From NCBI GenBank assembly GCA_029237695.1, contig CM055271.1:31184200-31248199 (forward strand): DNA of 64,000 nt, written 5' to 3'. Source of the DNA: Conchocele bisecta. Its lineage: Eukaryota > Mollusca > Bivalvia > Lucinida > Thyasiridae. The notes beneath the pieces are model-generated. The model saw only the letters and a program-made list of their open reading frames with translations. It was not told where the DNA came from and made no database searches. Positions 19,578 through 31,800 of the stretch are shown here, piece by piece (position 1 is the stretch's first letter; the number at the start of each line of letters is the position of its first letter). The translations under genes were made by a program, and so were the position numbers.

Positions 19578-22500
19578 ATCCCCTATTCAAAGGGTAATAG
19601 ATGGTACCACAAAGGCTGCATCGACATAGAAAATAGTCAACAAAGGCTAATAAATGGTACCACAAAGGCTACACTCACATAGAAAATAGTCAACAAAGGC
19701 TGACAGATGGTGCCACAAAGGCTACATTTACATAGAATATAGTCGACAAAGGCTGACAGATGGCACCACAAAGGCTGCATCGACAAAGAAAATAGTCAAC
19801 AAAGTGTAATAGATGGTACCACAAAGGCTGCATCGACATAGAAAATAGTCAATAAAGGCTAATAGGGTGCCACAAAAACTACACTCATATATAAAGTAGT
19901 CAACAAAGGCTGACAGATGGTACCACAAAGGCTACACACACATATAAAATAGTCGACAAAGGCTGACAGATGGCACCACAAAGGCTGCATCGACATAGAA
20001 AATAGTCGAAAAAGACTAAAAGATGGTACCACAATGGCTACATTCACATAGAAAATAGTCAACAAAGGCTGACAGATGGTGCCACAAAGGCTACATTTAC
20101 ATAGAATATAGTCGACAAAGGCTGACAGATGGCACCACAAAGGCTGCATCGACAATGAAAATAGTCAACAAAGTGTAATAGATGGTACCACAAAGGCTGC
20201 ATCGACATAGAAAATAGTCAATAAAGGCTAATAGGGTGCCACAAAAACTACACTCATATATAAAGTAGTCAACAAAGGCTGACAGATGGTACCACAAAGG
20301 CTACATTTACATACAAAATAGTCGACAAAGGCTGACAGATGGCACCACAAAGGCTGCATCGACATAGAAAATAATCCACAAAGGGTAATAGATGGTACCA
20401 CAAAGGCTACACTCACATAGAAAATAGTCAAGAAAGGCTGACAGATGGTACCACAAAGGCTACACACACATATAAAATAGTCGACAAAGGCTGACAGATG
20501 GTACCACAAAGGCTACATTTACATACAAAATAGTCGACAAAGGCTGACAGATGGCACCACAAAGGCTGCATCGACATAGAAAATAATCCACAAAGGGTAA
20601 TAGATGGTACCACAAAGGCTACACTCACATAGAAAATAGTCAAGAAAGGCTGACAGATGGTACCACAAAGGCTACACACACATATAAAATAGTCGACAAA
20701 GGCTTACAGATGGCCCCACAAAGGCTTCATCGACATAGAACATAGTCGACAAAGGGTAATAGATGGTACCACAAAGGCTGCATCGACATAGAAAATAGTC
20801 AACAAAGGCTAATAGATGGTACCACAAAGGCTACACTCACATAGAAAATAGTCAACAAAGGCTGACAGATGGTACCACAAAGGCTTCATTTACATAGAAA
20901 ATAGTCGACAAAGGCTTACAAATAGCACCACGAAGGCTGCATCGACATAGAAAATAGTCGACAAAGGGTAATAGATGGTACCACAAAGGCTACATTCACA
21001 TAGAAAATAGTCAACAAAGGCTGACAGATGGTACCACAAAGGCTACACACACATAGAAAATAGTCGACAATGGCTGACAGATGGCACGACAAAGGCTGCA
21101 TCGACATAGAAAATAGTCGAAAAAGACTAAAAGATGGTACCACAAAGGCTACATTCACATAGAAAATAGTCAATAAAGGCTGACAGACGACACCACAAAG
21201 GCTACATACACATATGAAATAGTCAATAAAGGCTGACAGATGGCACCACAAAGGCTGCATCCACATAGAAAATAATCGACAAAGGGTAATATATGGTACC
21301 ACAAAGGCTGCATCGACATAGAAAATAGCCAACAAAGGCTGACAGATGGTACCACAAAGGCTACACTCACATAAAAAATAGTCAATAAAGGCTGGCAGAT
21401 GGCGCCACAAAGGCTAAACACACTTAGAAAATAGTCGACTAAGGCTGACAGATGGCACCACAAAAGCTGCATGGACATAGAAAATAGTCGACAAAGACAA
21501 AAAGATGGTATCTGAAAGGCTACATTCACATAGAAAATAGTCAAACAAAAGCTGACAGATGGCACCACAAAGGCCACACACACATATAAAATAGTCGACA
21601 AAGGCTGACAGATGGCACCACAAAGGCTGCATCGACATAGAAAATAGTCGAAAAAGACTAAAAGATGGTACCACAATGGCTACATTCACATAGAAAATAG
21701 TCAAACAAAAAGCTGACAGATGGCACCACAAAGGCTACATACACATAGAAAATAGTCGACAAAGGCTTACAGATGGCACCACAAAGGCTGCATCGACATA
21801 GAAAATAGTCGACCAAGACTAAAAGATCGTACCACAATGGCTACATTCACATATAAAATAGTCGACAAAGGCTGACAGATGGCACCACAAAGGCTGCATC
21901 GACATAGAAAATAGTCGACAAAGACTAAAAGATGGTACCACAATGGCTACATTCACATAGAAAATAGTCAAACAAAAAGCTGACAGATGGCACCACAAAG
22001 GCTACATACACATAGAAAATAGTCGACAAAGGCTTACAGATGGCACCACAAAGGCTGCATCGACATAGAAAATAGTCGACCAAGACTAAAAGATCGTACC
22101 ACAAAGGCTACATTCACATAGAAAATAGTCGCCAAAGGCTGACAGATGGCACTACAAAGGCTGCATCGACATAGAAAATAGTCGACAAAGGGTAATAGAT
22201 GGTACCACAAAGGCTACACTCACATAGAAAATAGTCAACAAAGGCTGACAGATGGCACCATAAAGGCTGCATTGACATTTTTTCTTAAAATAGTCGACAA
22301 AGGCTGACAGATGGCACCACAAAGGCTGCATCGACATATAAAATAGTCGACAAAGGCTGACAGACGGCACCACAAAGGCTGCATCGACATAGAAAATAGT
22401 CGACAAAGGGTAATAGATGGCACCACCAGGGCCGCATCGACATAGATAATAGTCGACAAAGGCTGACAGATGGCACCACAAAGGCTGCATCGACATAGAA

Positions 22501-23220
22501 ATTAGTCGACAAAGGGTAATAGATGGCACCACAAAGGCTACACTCACATAGAAAATAGTCAAGAAAGGCTGACAGATGGTACCACAAAGGCTACACACAC
22601 ATAGAAAATAGTCGACAAAGGCTGACAGATGGCACCACAAAGGCTATATCGACATATAAAATATTCGACAAAGGCTAATATAAGGTTTGATCATGTCCAG
22701 CCATGTGCAAACGTTTGCTGTGGCCCGAGTGAACTGTTTGAACCCAAGGCCGCAGGCCGCGGGTTCAAACAGTTCCCGAGGGCCACAGCAAACGTTTGCA
22801 CACGGCTGGACATGATCAAACGTTATTGTTACATTTGAGCATTATATTCAGTATTTTCAGTACTTTCATAAATCGTCCCATTCACTTAGATAATTTTCGG
22901 TATTCATATTTCGGGGCCTCGTCATGAACGTCATGAAGTAGCGACGTCATGAAGGCACTTCCGCGTAGTGACGTCATGAAGGCACTTGGTCTACGCGCGG
23001 CCCCGGAATGAGCATTGTCTAAAGCCATATGCAAACAGCACGCGCTATATGTTTGCACAACGGAAACCATGTAACAATAGATGGTACCACAAAGGATATA
23101 TTCATATGGAAAATAGTCGACATAGGCTGACAGATGACACCACAAAGGCTATATCGACAAAGTAAATAGTCGACATAGGCTGGCAGATGACACCACAAAG
23201 ACTATATCGACAAAGTACGA
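19578..23220 (+). repeat. 53-bp tandem array, left arm of a large inverted pair
   Basis: About 60 copies of a 53-bp unit contain 'gacagatggcaccacaaagg', 'ctgcatcgacatagaaaata' and 'gtcgacaaaggct'. Variants alternate (gtacc/gcacc, gctgcatcgac/gctacattcac), and several multi-unit blocks are repeated (for example 19700-19910 with 20070-20280). The unit is 53 bp (2 mod 3) and lacks stops on the minus strand, so long overlapping open frames exist in all three minus frames; these are not genes. It is interrupted at 22681-23075. Its inner end matches the inner end of the right arm. Confidence 0.95.
22681..23075. mobile_element. 395-bp insertion in the left arm, starting with a long hairpin
   Basis: The repeat reads ...aaaggctaata before the insertion and aatagatggtaccac after it, giving an AATA duplication (22677-22680, 23076-23079). 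The right arm has the uninterrupted order gtcgacaaaggctaatagat in reverse complement at about 28959-28978. The first ~145 bp (22680-22826) form a near-perfect hairpin: 'tttgatcatgtccagcc' with 'ggctggacatgatcaaa' and 'gtgcaaacgtttgctgtggc' with its complement. The rest has shorter inverted segments. Confidence 0.85.
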
Positions 23221-23334
23221 ATGAACATCGCCGATCCTATAGTTTTCACTTTGTGATTGTGTGGGATCACGTGTTTCCGTACGGTGTGACGTACATCATA
23301 TTTGTTTAGATTTCCTTTGATATCTTTCTAATAG
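23221..23334. other. Inner junction sequence of the left arm
   Basis: Non-repeat sequence contains gtgggatcacgtgtttccg, which resembles gtgggatcacgtggtttccg at 28680 in the same, not inverted, orientation. Confidence 0.5.
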
Positions 23335-24306
23335 TCTGACTGGAGGAACCACAAAGGCTATATGTACTTAAATAATATATCACAAAGGTTATATGTACTT
23401 ATACAATAGACGACAAAGGCTGACAGGAGGAACCACAAATGCTATATATACTTGTTATATAGACGACAAAGTCTGATTGGAGGAACCACAAAGGCTATAT
23501 GTACTTATTATATAGACGACAAAGGCTGACTGGAGGAACCACAAAGGCTATATGTACTTAAATAATAGATCACAAAGGTTATACAAAGGTTATACATACT
23601 TATACAATAGACGACAAAGGCTGACAGGAGGAATCACAAATGCTATATGTACTTGTTATATAGACCACAAAGTCTGATTGGAGGAACCACAAAGGCTATA
23701 TGTACTTATTATATAGACGACAAAGGCTGACTGGAGGGATCACAAAGGCTATATGTACTTATTATATAGGCGACAAGTGCTGACTGGAAGAACCACAAAG
23801 GCTATATGTCCTTATTATATAGTCGAAAAAGGCTGACATGATGAACCACAAAGGCTATATGTACTTATTATATAGACGACAAAGGCTGACTGGATGGATC
23901 ACAAAGGTTATACACATGTATGTCCTTATTACATAGGCGACAAAGGCTGACTGGAGGGATCACAAAGGCTATATGTACTTATTATAAAGGCGACAAAGGC
24001 TGACTGGAGGGATCACAAAGGCTATATGTACTTACTATATAGTCGACAAAGGCTGACTGGATGGATCACAAAGGTTATACACATGTATGTCCTTATTACA
24101 TAGGCGACAAAGGCTGACTGGAGGGATCATAAAGGCTATATGTACTTATTATATAGGCAACAAATGCTGACTGGAGGAACCACAAAGGCTATATGTACTG
24201 ATTATGTAGACGACAAATGCAGACTGGAGGAACCACAAAGGCTATATGTACTTATTATGTAGACGACTGGAGAGATCACAAAGGCTATATGTACTCATTA
24301 TATAGA
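23335..24306. repeat. 53-bp array, diverged subfamily B
   Basis: About 17 copies of 'gactggaggaaccacaaagg' + 'ctatatgtacttattatata' + gacgacaaaggct, also 53 bp. It shares the ccacaaaggct and gacaaaggctga cores with the main array, so both descend from one unit. No inverted counterpart was seen near the right arm. Confidence 0.9.
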
Positions 24307-24307
24307 C

Positions 24308-24515
24308 GTAGGATCTCGTTCCCACGAGATAGTATCTCGACCCCACGAGATAGCATCTGGTTCGCATCTCGTTCGAACGACATAATCAGCCAATAGAATA
24401 GTACATATTACTCCATCATAATGAATGAAAATGGTGCTACCTTTTGATTGGCTGACTATGTCATGGGAACGAGATAGCTAACGAAATCCTATCTCACGTG
24501 AGCGATATCGTATCT
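24308..24515. mobile_element. Foldback MITE
   Basis: 'ggatctcgttcc' and 'cgacataatcagccaatag' are inverted as 'ttgattggctgactatgtc' and 'gggaacgagatagc'. 'atctcgt' and 'acgagata' motifs are repeated at both ends. Confidence 0.65.
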
Positions 24516-24885
24516 CGTCGGAATGGAAGCTTGAAAAATATGTACAACATTACATGACATTGTCCAGAAATTAATTTTGCATCAATAAAACTAAATCAAG
24601 TTAGCAGATGATCACTGATATCCCTAACCACTGACTGGACCGTCAAACAACAAGTTTAGCGCAAATATTACGGACGGACGGAAGCTGTACTGCCGGGAGT
24701 ATAACTACATGTAAGTCACATGATAATTCATTTTAGGGACGGGTGGGTACGACCGGATTAAGCTGGCATTTCACAGTTTGAGATTATTAGTATACTCAAC
24801 ACGTGTCAATGTGGGAACGTAAGGTTCCCGGCGAACAAAAGAACTTCGGGCGTAGCCGGATTAATATGGGGTACCGTTTGGATTT
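24516..24885. other. Spacer, nothing firm
   Basis: It contains a short dispersed motif (cggacggacggaagctgtac) but no gene signal. Confidence 0.4.
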
Positions 24886-26300
24886 TAATAGCACTTTGTG
24901 ATATCACCCATTCGAAATGGTGATATCACTCATTCAAATGGGTGATATCACCCATTTGAATGGGTGATATCACCTAATCAGATTTGAATCGGTGATATCA
25001 CCCTTTCGAATAGGTTATATCACCCATTCGAAAGGGTGATATCACCGATTCATTCTGAATAGGTGATATCACCCTTTCGAATAGGTGATATCACTCATTT
25101 GAATAGGTGATATCACCTATTCAGATTTGAATCGGTGATATCACCCTTTCGAATAGGTGGTATGATTCATTCGATTCATTCTTAATAAGTGATATCACCC
25201 TTTCGAATAGGAGATATCACACATTCAATTAGTGATGTCACTTGTTCAAATGGGTGATATCACCCATTCAGAATGAACTGATGATATCACTCTTATGTAT
25301 AGGTGATATCACCTATTCGTTTAAATAACAAAAGGGTAAATGATCACTCCCTTACAGTAGTATCGCAGATTCAAATAGGTGATATCACCCATTTATTCTG
25401 AAATAGTGATATCACCCTTTCGAATGGGTGATAACACCTATTCGAATGAGTGATATCACCTATTCGAAAGGGTGATATCATTATTTTAGAATGAATGGGT
25501 GATATCACATATTTGAATGAGTGATATCACCCGTTTGAACAAGTTATATCACCCATTTGTATCGAAATGGTGCCCTGTTGTTGATAAACAAAATCTGGGA
25601 AGAAGTCATTTATTTTGGAACATAGTATTGGTTGTGAAAGCTTGATAGCACTGATTCGAAAGGGTAATATCACTATTTCAGAAATGAATCGGTGATATCG
25701 AATGAGTGATATCACAATTTCGATACAAATGGGTGATATCACCCATTCGAATTGGTGATATCACTCATTCATTCTGAAATAGTGATATCACCCTTTCGAA
25801 TAGGTGGTATCACTCATTCGAATAGGTGATATCATCCATTTGTTCCCAATTAGTGATATCACTTGTTCAAATGGGTGATATCACCCATTCAGAATGAACT
25901 GATGATATCATCCTTTTGTATAGGTGATATCACCTATTCGTTTAAATATCAAAATGGTAAATGATCACTCCCTTACACTAGTCTCGCAGATTCAAATAGG
26001 TGATATCACCCATTCATTCTGAAATAGTGATATTACCCTTTCGAGTGGATGATATCACCTATTCGAATGAGTGATATCACCTATTTGAAAGGGTGATATC
26101 ACTATTTCAGAATGAATGGGTGATATCACCTATTTGAATGAGTGATATCACCCATTTGAACAAGTGATATCACCCATTTGCATCGAAATGGTGCCCTGTT
26201 GTTGATAAACAAAATATTGGAAGAAATCATTTATTTTGGAACATAGTATGTGTTGTGAAAGCTTGATAGCACTGATTCGAAAGGGTATTTCAATATGTAC
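24886..26300. repeat. Palindromic GGTGATATCACC repeat array
   Basis: Some 45-50 occurrences of gtgatatcac-type 10-12 bp palindromes are spaced about 20 bp apart by cattcgaa/cattcaaat linkers, as in 'gggtgatatcacccattcga'. Two larger ~620-bp blocks repeat: 'taaatgatcactcccttaca' near 25336 and 25955, and 'tggtgccctgttgttgataa' near 25570 and 26190. Both the 12-mer and the linker ATTCGAAT are self-complementary. Open frames in it have no family signal. Confidence 0.93.
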
Positions 26301-26461
26301 ACATGTTACCATGGTAACAAAATCACTCATGTACTAAAGTGTAGCTCAACTGACATACGTATGTTAGTAGAACATGCTAAGCATTGTGAGACGCAGCGTG
26401 TATATATTATGGTCATAGCATAATGATGCTGCAGTCAAAGAAATATTTCTATTTGTTTTAA

Positions 26462-26971
26462 AGGTACATGCCCACGCAGTAGACACAAAATGTTCTCTAT
26501 ATCAGAGTCATCATCTGAGACATTTTCTGGCAAAATAAACATTATTTCACCATTACCCCATGTATTGATTGGCATTATTATACATTTTATATCAGACGGA
26601 AATTTCCATACTGACATCAGGGGCGATAACCGTGTTTCCTTAAAATTTTAGCGGACATTACTACATGTATTTAGTCTCTGTATTAATGTTTGTATGTGCA
26701 ATGATCATACTTTATAATCTGTCAAAAATATTATTTTTTTCAAGTGACGCATTTAATTAATATAAATAATTAAAAAATATCATGCCTCATTTGCATATGA
26801 AAATAGCCTGATACCACCGCGCGTCACTGTCAGTAAAAAACACATTACTAAATGTTTATATCTGTATAGCGGGCACTCGTAATTTTTAGAACTGGTGGAA
26901 TAGTGACACAATTATACACTAATTTAAATCCTATAAAGAACATTTTGTGCCTAATGGGTGGGCATGTACCT
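26462..26971. mobile_element. piggyBac-type MITE with TTAA duplication
   Basis: Terminal inverted repeats AGGTACATGCCCAC / GTGGGCATGTACCT are flanked by TTAA at 26458-26461 and 26972-26975, the hallmark of piggyBac insertion. The 510-bp interior is AT-rich. Related decayed copies are at about 41170-41690, 55630-55950 and 59755-60110, sharing 'atcaggggcgataaccgtg', 'tttgcatatgaaaatagcct' and 'gcgggcactcgtaattttta'. No transposase is present. Confidence 0.88.
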
Positions 26972-26975
26972 TTAA

Positions 26976-28675
26976 TAACAACAATGTGCTATAATGGCAA
27001 TAATGTTTAGTAATCATTGTTATTTTGTTTATCGGCGTAGCAGCGCGACCAAACTAAACATGTTGCCAAGTAGAGACTGCATGGAAAATATTTTGAATGG
27101 CGTTACAACATGATTATATTGATGTTTTATACTACTATGCATATTTGGTATAAAGTATGTGCAATGACAAGTATATATCCTTATTCACTATTTTTCAATG
27201 AAATGAATAGTAATGTCTAATGGTTTACTATTCGCACATTTTCATTAATATTTCAATATAATTGTACTATGAAAAACAAAAATACAAAATTATTATTATT
27301 ATACAAATAATTATTATATACAAAAACATGAAATAGTACGCGTATGATGTCATGTTCAATTTCTTGAAATGTTACTGTTATGTTACAAAATCGTGATTTA
27401 CACATTATTTTCTTAGCAGATTTTTTATAATTTTGTTTACTAAAATTACGCCTCAGTTACGGCTGGGTGGTGAAATCGTCGGTATTCGACTTGTGCTACG
27501 CCTGTATGAGGGGTTGGATTAAATTATCAATAAATTAACAAATTAGTCATGCACCTCACATTTCTGACGGTTGACAACAAATTCCCCGCCCACTTGAAAC
27601 ATAATCTGCAGTTCAACATGTCAATCAAGCAGACACTCCATGGTCGATAATCACCAATTAACTAATGTCCATGAGAAAACCAAGCTAGTGCTATTCATAC
27701 CTTTTATCTCTCATCATGCGGAGTTCAAAAATAAAATCATATGTTCATAAGAATTCAGCTTATTATATACACTTTTTTTCAACTACTACTGTTATGCCAT
27801 GCAATTTGTGCGGTGTGTTTGTGGGGTGGGTGATCTGCATAACTACAGCTACGCTGGTTGCAAATCCCAAGTAGTGCGCATTCTATAGTTGGTACATGTA
27901 CTCATGTTGTCATGATACTGACCAGGCTTGACCACCGTGGGGGTCATGATTATCTAATCTCATTATGATTGATAATCTGTATAACTCTGTGATTGACTCT
28001 ATTGATTGACCAATAAAATGACACACGGGAAATTTTCTGACCAATGACTACACTGGGCAACTAGCAACTCCCCTGGGTATGGAAGATCATAGAGTCAATT
28101 CTCACCAGTAAAATGAGTGCGATAGGAGAATGAACAAGCTAGGCTAAATTAGCCGCTCATAATATGTATAGATAAAATACGACCGTTTAATGATTATGTG
28201 TCCAGCTTGTGACAAATTTAACAAGCCCCAATTTCGCATGGTCAGCTGCACAGTAATAATCATTTCGGGTCAGGCTACAACTATGCATTGTTTGGCATTG
28301 TAGTTCGTAGTTATCGATTATTTCGTTTGAATAACCATAGTAAAACTATCAAATGGATACACAAATAATAATTATTAATAATAATAATAAATAAATAATG
28401 ATAGATAATAATTAATAATATGTATATAGACTATTAATAATAATAATGATTAATAATAATGAATAATAATACGTGTCGATTCATTCAGGTCTGGTTAAAT
28501 AGCATGACAACAAGATGTATATATTTACATAATAGCTGGATGACACAATGGCGATACATGTAACAATCTAAATCTATTAACTTGAATAATTTGCATGTAC
28601 AACTTATATTATAGCATTTTATGTCAATGTAAAAAAAATCAAACATTACGATCGATTGTTTGTGAATGCATTCCA
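26976..28675. other. AT-rich spacer with a trinucleotide microsatellite
   Basis: The sequence is AT-rich. A compound (aat)n/(aaat)n microsatellite occupies about 28361-28470. No gene or RNA was recognised. It is the central spacer of the inverted 53-bp arrays. Confidence 0.6.
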
Positions 28676-28860
28676 AGCTGTGGGATCACGTGGTTTCCGA
28701 ACCCGATTTTCCGACGTGACATAATCTGTAACGTCATTTTCACAGTAGCTTTTCTTTAAAAACTTTGTAACAAACGGACGGATTTTGACGATATGTAGCG
28801 CACCAAACACGATTGCATAAGTGTTTGATGGCATGCGCGGATACAGAAATAATTTCAGGG
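28676..28860. repeat. Dispersed repeat, also at 53895-54045
   Basis: 'gtgggatcacgtggtttccg', 'ttttccgacgtgac', 'acgtcattttcacagta' and 'aacggacggattttgacgat' match the 53895 copy in order. Confidence 0.7.
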
Positions 28861-28879
28861 GGGATCTGTAATTACAAGT

Positions 28880-31800
28880 CTTTGTCGATATAGCCTTTGT
28901 GGTGTCATCTGTCAGCATATGTCGACTATTTTCCATATGAATATATCCTTTGTGGTACCATCTATTAGCCTTTGTCGACTATTTTCTATGTCGATAATTA
29001 GACTGTCCGAACTATTTTCTAGTCCGATATACCTTTGTGTGCATCCTGTCCACTTTGTCAACTATTTTCTACGTGTGTGTAGCCTTTGTGGTACCTTCTG
29101 TCAGCCTTTGTTGACTATTTTCTATGTGAGTGTAGCCTTTGTGGTACCATCTATTACCCTTTGTCGACTATTTTCTATGTCGATGCAGCCTTTGTGGTGC
29201 CATCTGTCAGCCTTTGTTGACTATTTTCTATGTGAGTGTAGCCTTTGTGGTGCCATCTGTCAGCCTTTGTGGATTATTTTCCATGTGTGTGTAGCCTTTG
29301 TGGTACCATCTATTACCCTTTGTCGACTATTTTCTATGTCAATGCAGCCTTTGTGGTGCCATCTGTCAACCTTTGTCGGATATTTTCTATGTCGATGCAG
29401 CCTTTGTGGTGCCATCTGTCAGCCTTTGTCGACTATTTTCTATGTCGATGCAGCTTTTGTGGCGCCATCTGTAAGCCTTTGTCGACTACTTTCTATGTCG
29501 ATGCAGCCTTTGTTGTACCATCTATTACCCTTTGTCGACTATTTTCTATGTCGATGCAGCCTTTGTGGTACCATCTATTACCCTTTGTCAACTATTTTCT
29601 ATGTCGATGCAGCCTTTGTGGTGCCATCTGTCAGCCTTTGTCGACTATTTTCTATGTGTGTGTAGCATTTGTGGTACCATCTGTCAGCCTTTGTTGACTA
29701 TTTTCTATGTGAGTGTAGCCTTTGTGGTACCATCTATTACCGTTTGTCGACTATTTTCTATGTAGATGCAGCCTTTGTGGTGCCATCTGTAAGCCTTTGT
29801 CGAATATTTTCTATGTCGATGCAGCCATTGTTGTACCATCTATTACCCTTTGTCGACTATTTTCTATGTCGATGCAGCCTTTGTGGTACCATCTATTACC
29901 CTTTTTCGACTATTTTCTATGTCGATGCAGCCTTTGTGGAGCCATCTGTAAGCCTTTGTCGACTATTTTCTATGTGTGTGTAGCACCTTTGTGGTACCAT
30001 CAATTACCCTTTTTCGACTATTTTCTATGTCGATGCAGCCTTTGTGGAGCCATCTGTAAGCCTTTGTCGACTATGTTCTATGTGTGTGTAGCCTTTGTGG
30101 TACCATCTGTCAGCCTTTGTTGACTATTTTCTATGTGAGTGTAGTCTTTGTGGTACCATCTATTAGCCTTTGTTGACTATTTTCTATGTCGATGCAGCCT
30201 TTGTGGTACCATCTAATACCCTTTGTCGACTATTTTCTATGTCGATGCAGCCTTTGTGGTGCCATCTGTCAGCCTTTGTCGACTATTTTCTAAGTAAATG
30301 TAGCCTTTGTGGTACCATCTGTCAGCCTTTGTTGACTATTTTCTATGTGAGTGTAGCCTTTGTGGTACCATATATTAGCCTTTCTCGACTATTTTCTATG
30401 TCGATGCAGCCTTTGTGGTGCCATCTGTCAGCCTTTGTTGAATATTTTCTATGTGAATGTAGACTTTGTGGTACCATCTGTCAGCCTTTGTCGACTATTT
30501 TCTATGTCGATGCAGCCTTTGTGGAGCCATCTGTAAGCCTTTGTCGAATATTTTATATGTGTATGTAGCCTTTGTGGTGCTATCTGTCAGCCTTTGTCAA
30601 CTATTTTCTATGTGTGTGTAGCCTTTGTGGTACCATCTGTCAGCCTTTGGCGACTATTTTCTATGTCGATGCAGCCTTTGTGGTACCATCTATTACCCTT
30701 TGTCGACTATTTTCTATGTCAATGCAGCCTTTGTGGTGCCATCTGTCAGCCTTTGTTGAATATATGTTCTATGTGAATGTAGACTTTGTGGTACCATCTG
30801 TCAGCCTTTGTCGACTATTTTCTATGTTAATATAGCATTTGTGGTACCATATTTTAGTCTTTGTCGACTATTTTCTATGTCGATGCAGCCTTTGTGGTGC
30901 CATCTGTCAGCCTTTGTTGACTATTTTCTATGTGCGTGTAGCCTTTGAGGTACCATCTATTAGCCTTTGTCGACTATTTTCTATGTCGATGCAGCCTTTG
31001 TGGTACCATCTATTACCATCTTTTAGTCTTTGTCGACTATTTTCTATGTCGATGCAGCCTTTGTGGTGCCATCTGTCAGTCTTTGTTGACTATTTTCTAT
31101 GTGAATGCAGCCTTTGTGGTACCATCTTTTAGTCTTTGTCGACTATTGTTACCGCAATGTGTCCGTCGTCGTCGTCGTTGTCGTCGTTCGTGAACATTTT
31201 CAAACGTCTTCTCCTCGGTAACCATTGGGCCTATAGTAACCAAACTTCATGACCATGGTCCTTAGGTAGGGGCATTACAAAATTGTTAAAATGACGTCAT
31301 TGCGTAATCCAAGATGGCCGCCGTCAAAAAATAGCACAAATTCTTCAAACATATTCTTCTCAAGAACCGCCCACCGGATTTCGATAACACTTGGTAGGAA
31401 TGATCGATGTACAATGTTCTTTCAAAGTTGTTAAAATGGTGACCCCGGGGTTAAAAATGGGGGTGGCCCGTGGGGTCAAATTGGGGTCAAATTTTATTTT
31501 TGACCGAATATGGTCATGTCTATATCAAATCGAAGGTATCAAATAGGCGATCGCTCTGGTACATTTTTTGTCGAAATTGGATGGTCCTGTCATCCAAGAT
31601 TGCCGCCGAAAGGTCAAAAGGTCGTTCTTTTATTAGAGATTTCAAAATTCTTCTTCACACGAACCGCTTGGCCCATGGTGGCCGAACTTCACAGTTAGGT
31701 TCATGGGTGAAGCCTTTTCAGATTTGTTAAAACGGAGGTCGTCGTTTGTTGACTATTTTCTATGTGAGTGTAGACTTTGTGGTACCATTTATTAGCCTTT

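Noticed and set aside
20916..22640. Several 160-codon minus-strand open frames
   Set aside because: Same repeat-array artefact as on the right arm; no start context, no domain.
24886..26300. Possible CRISPR or replication-origin iterons because of short palindromic repeats
   Set aside because: The linkers are repeated too, the context is eukaryotic, and no associated genes exist.
28919..29665. 248-codon open frame on the plus strand, Cys/Phe-rich
   Set aside because: It lies wholly in the 53-bp repeat array, changes repeat register every unit and overlaps equally long frames in other phases.
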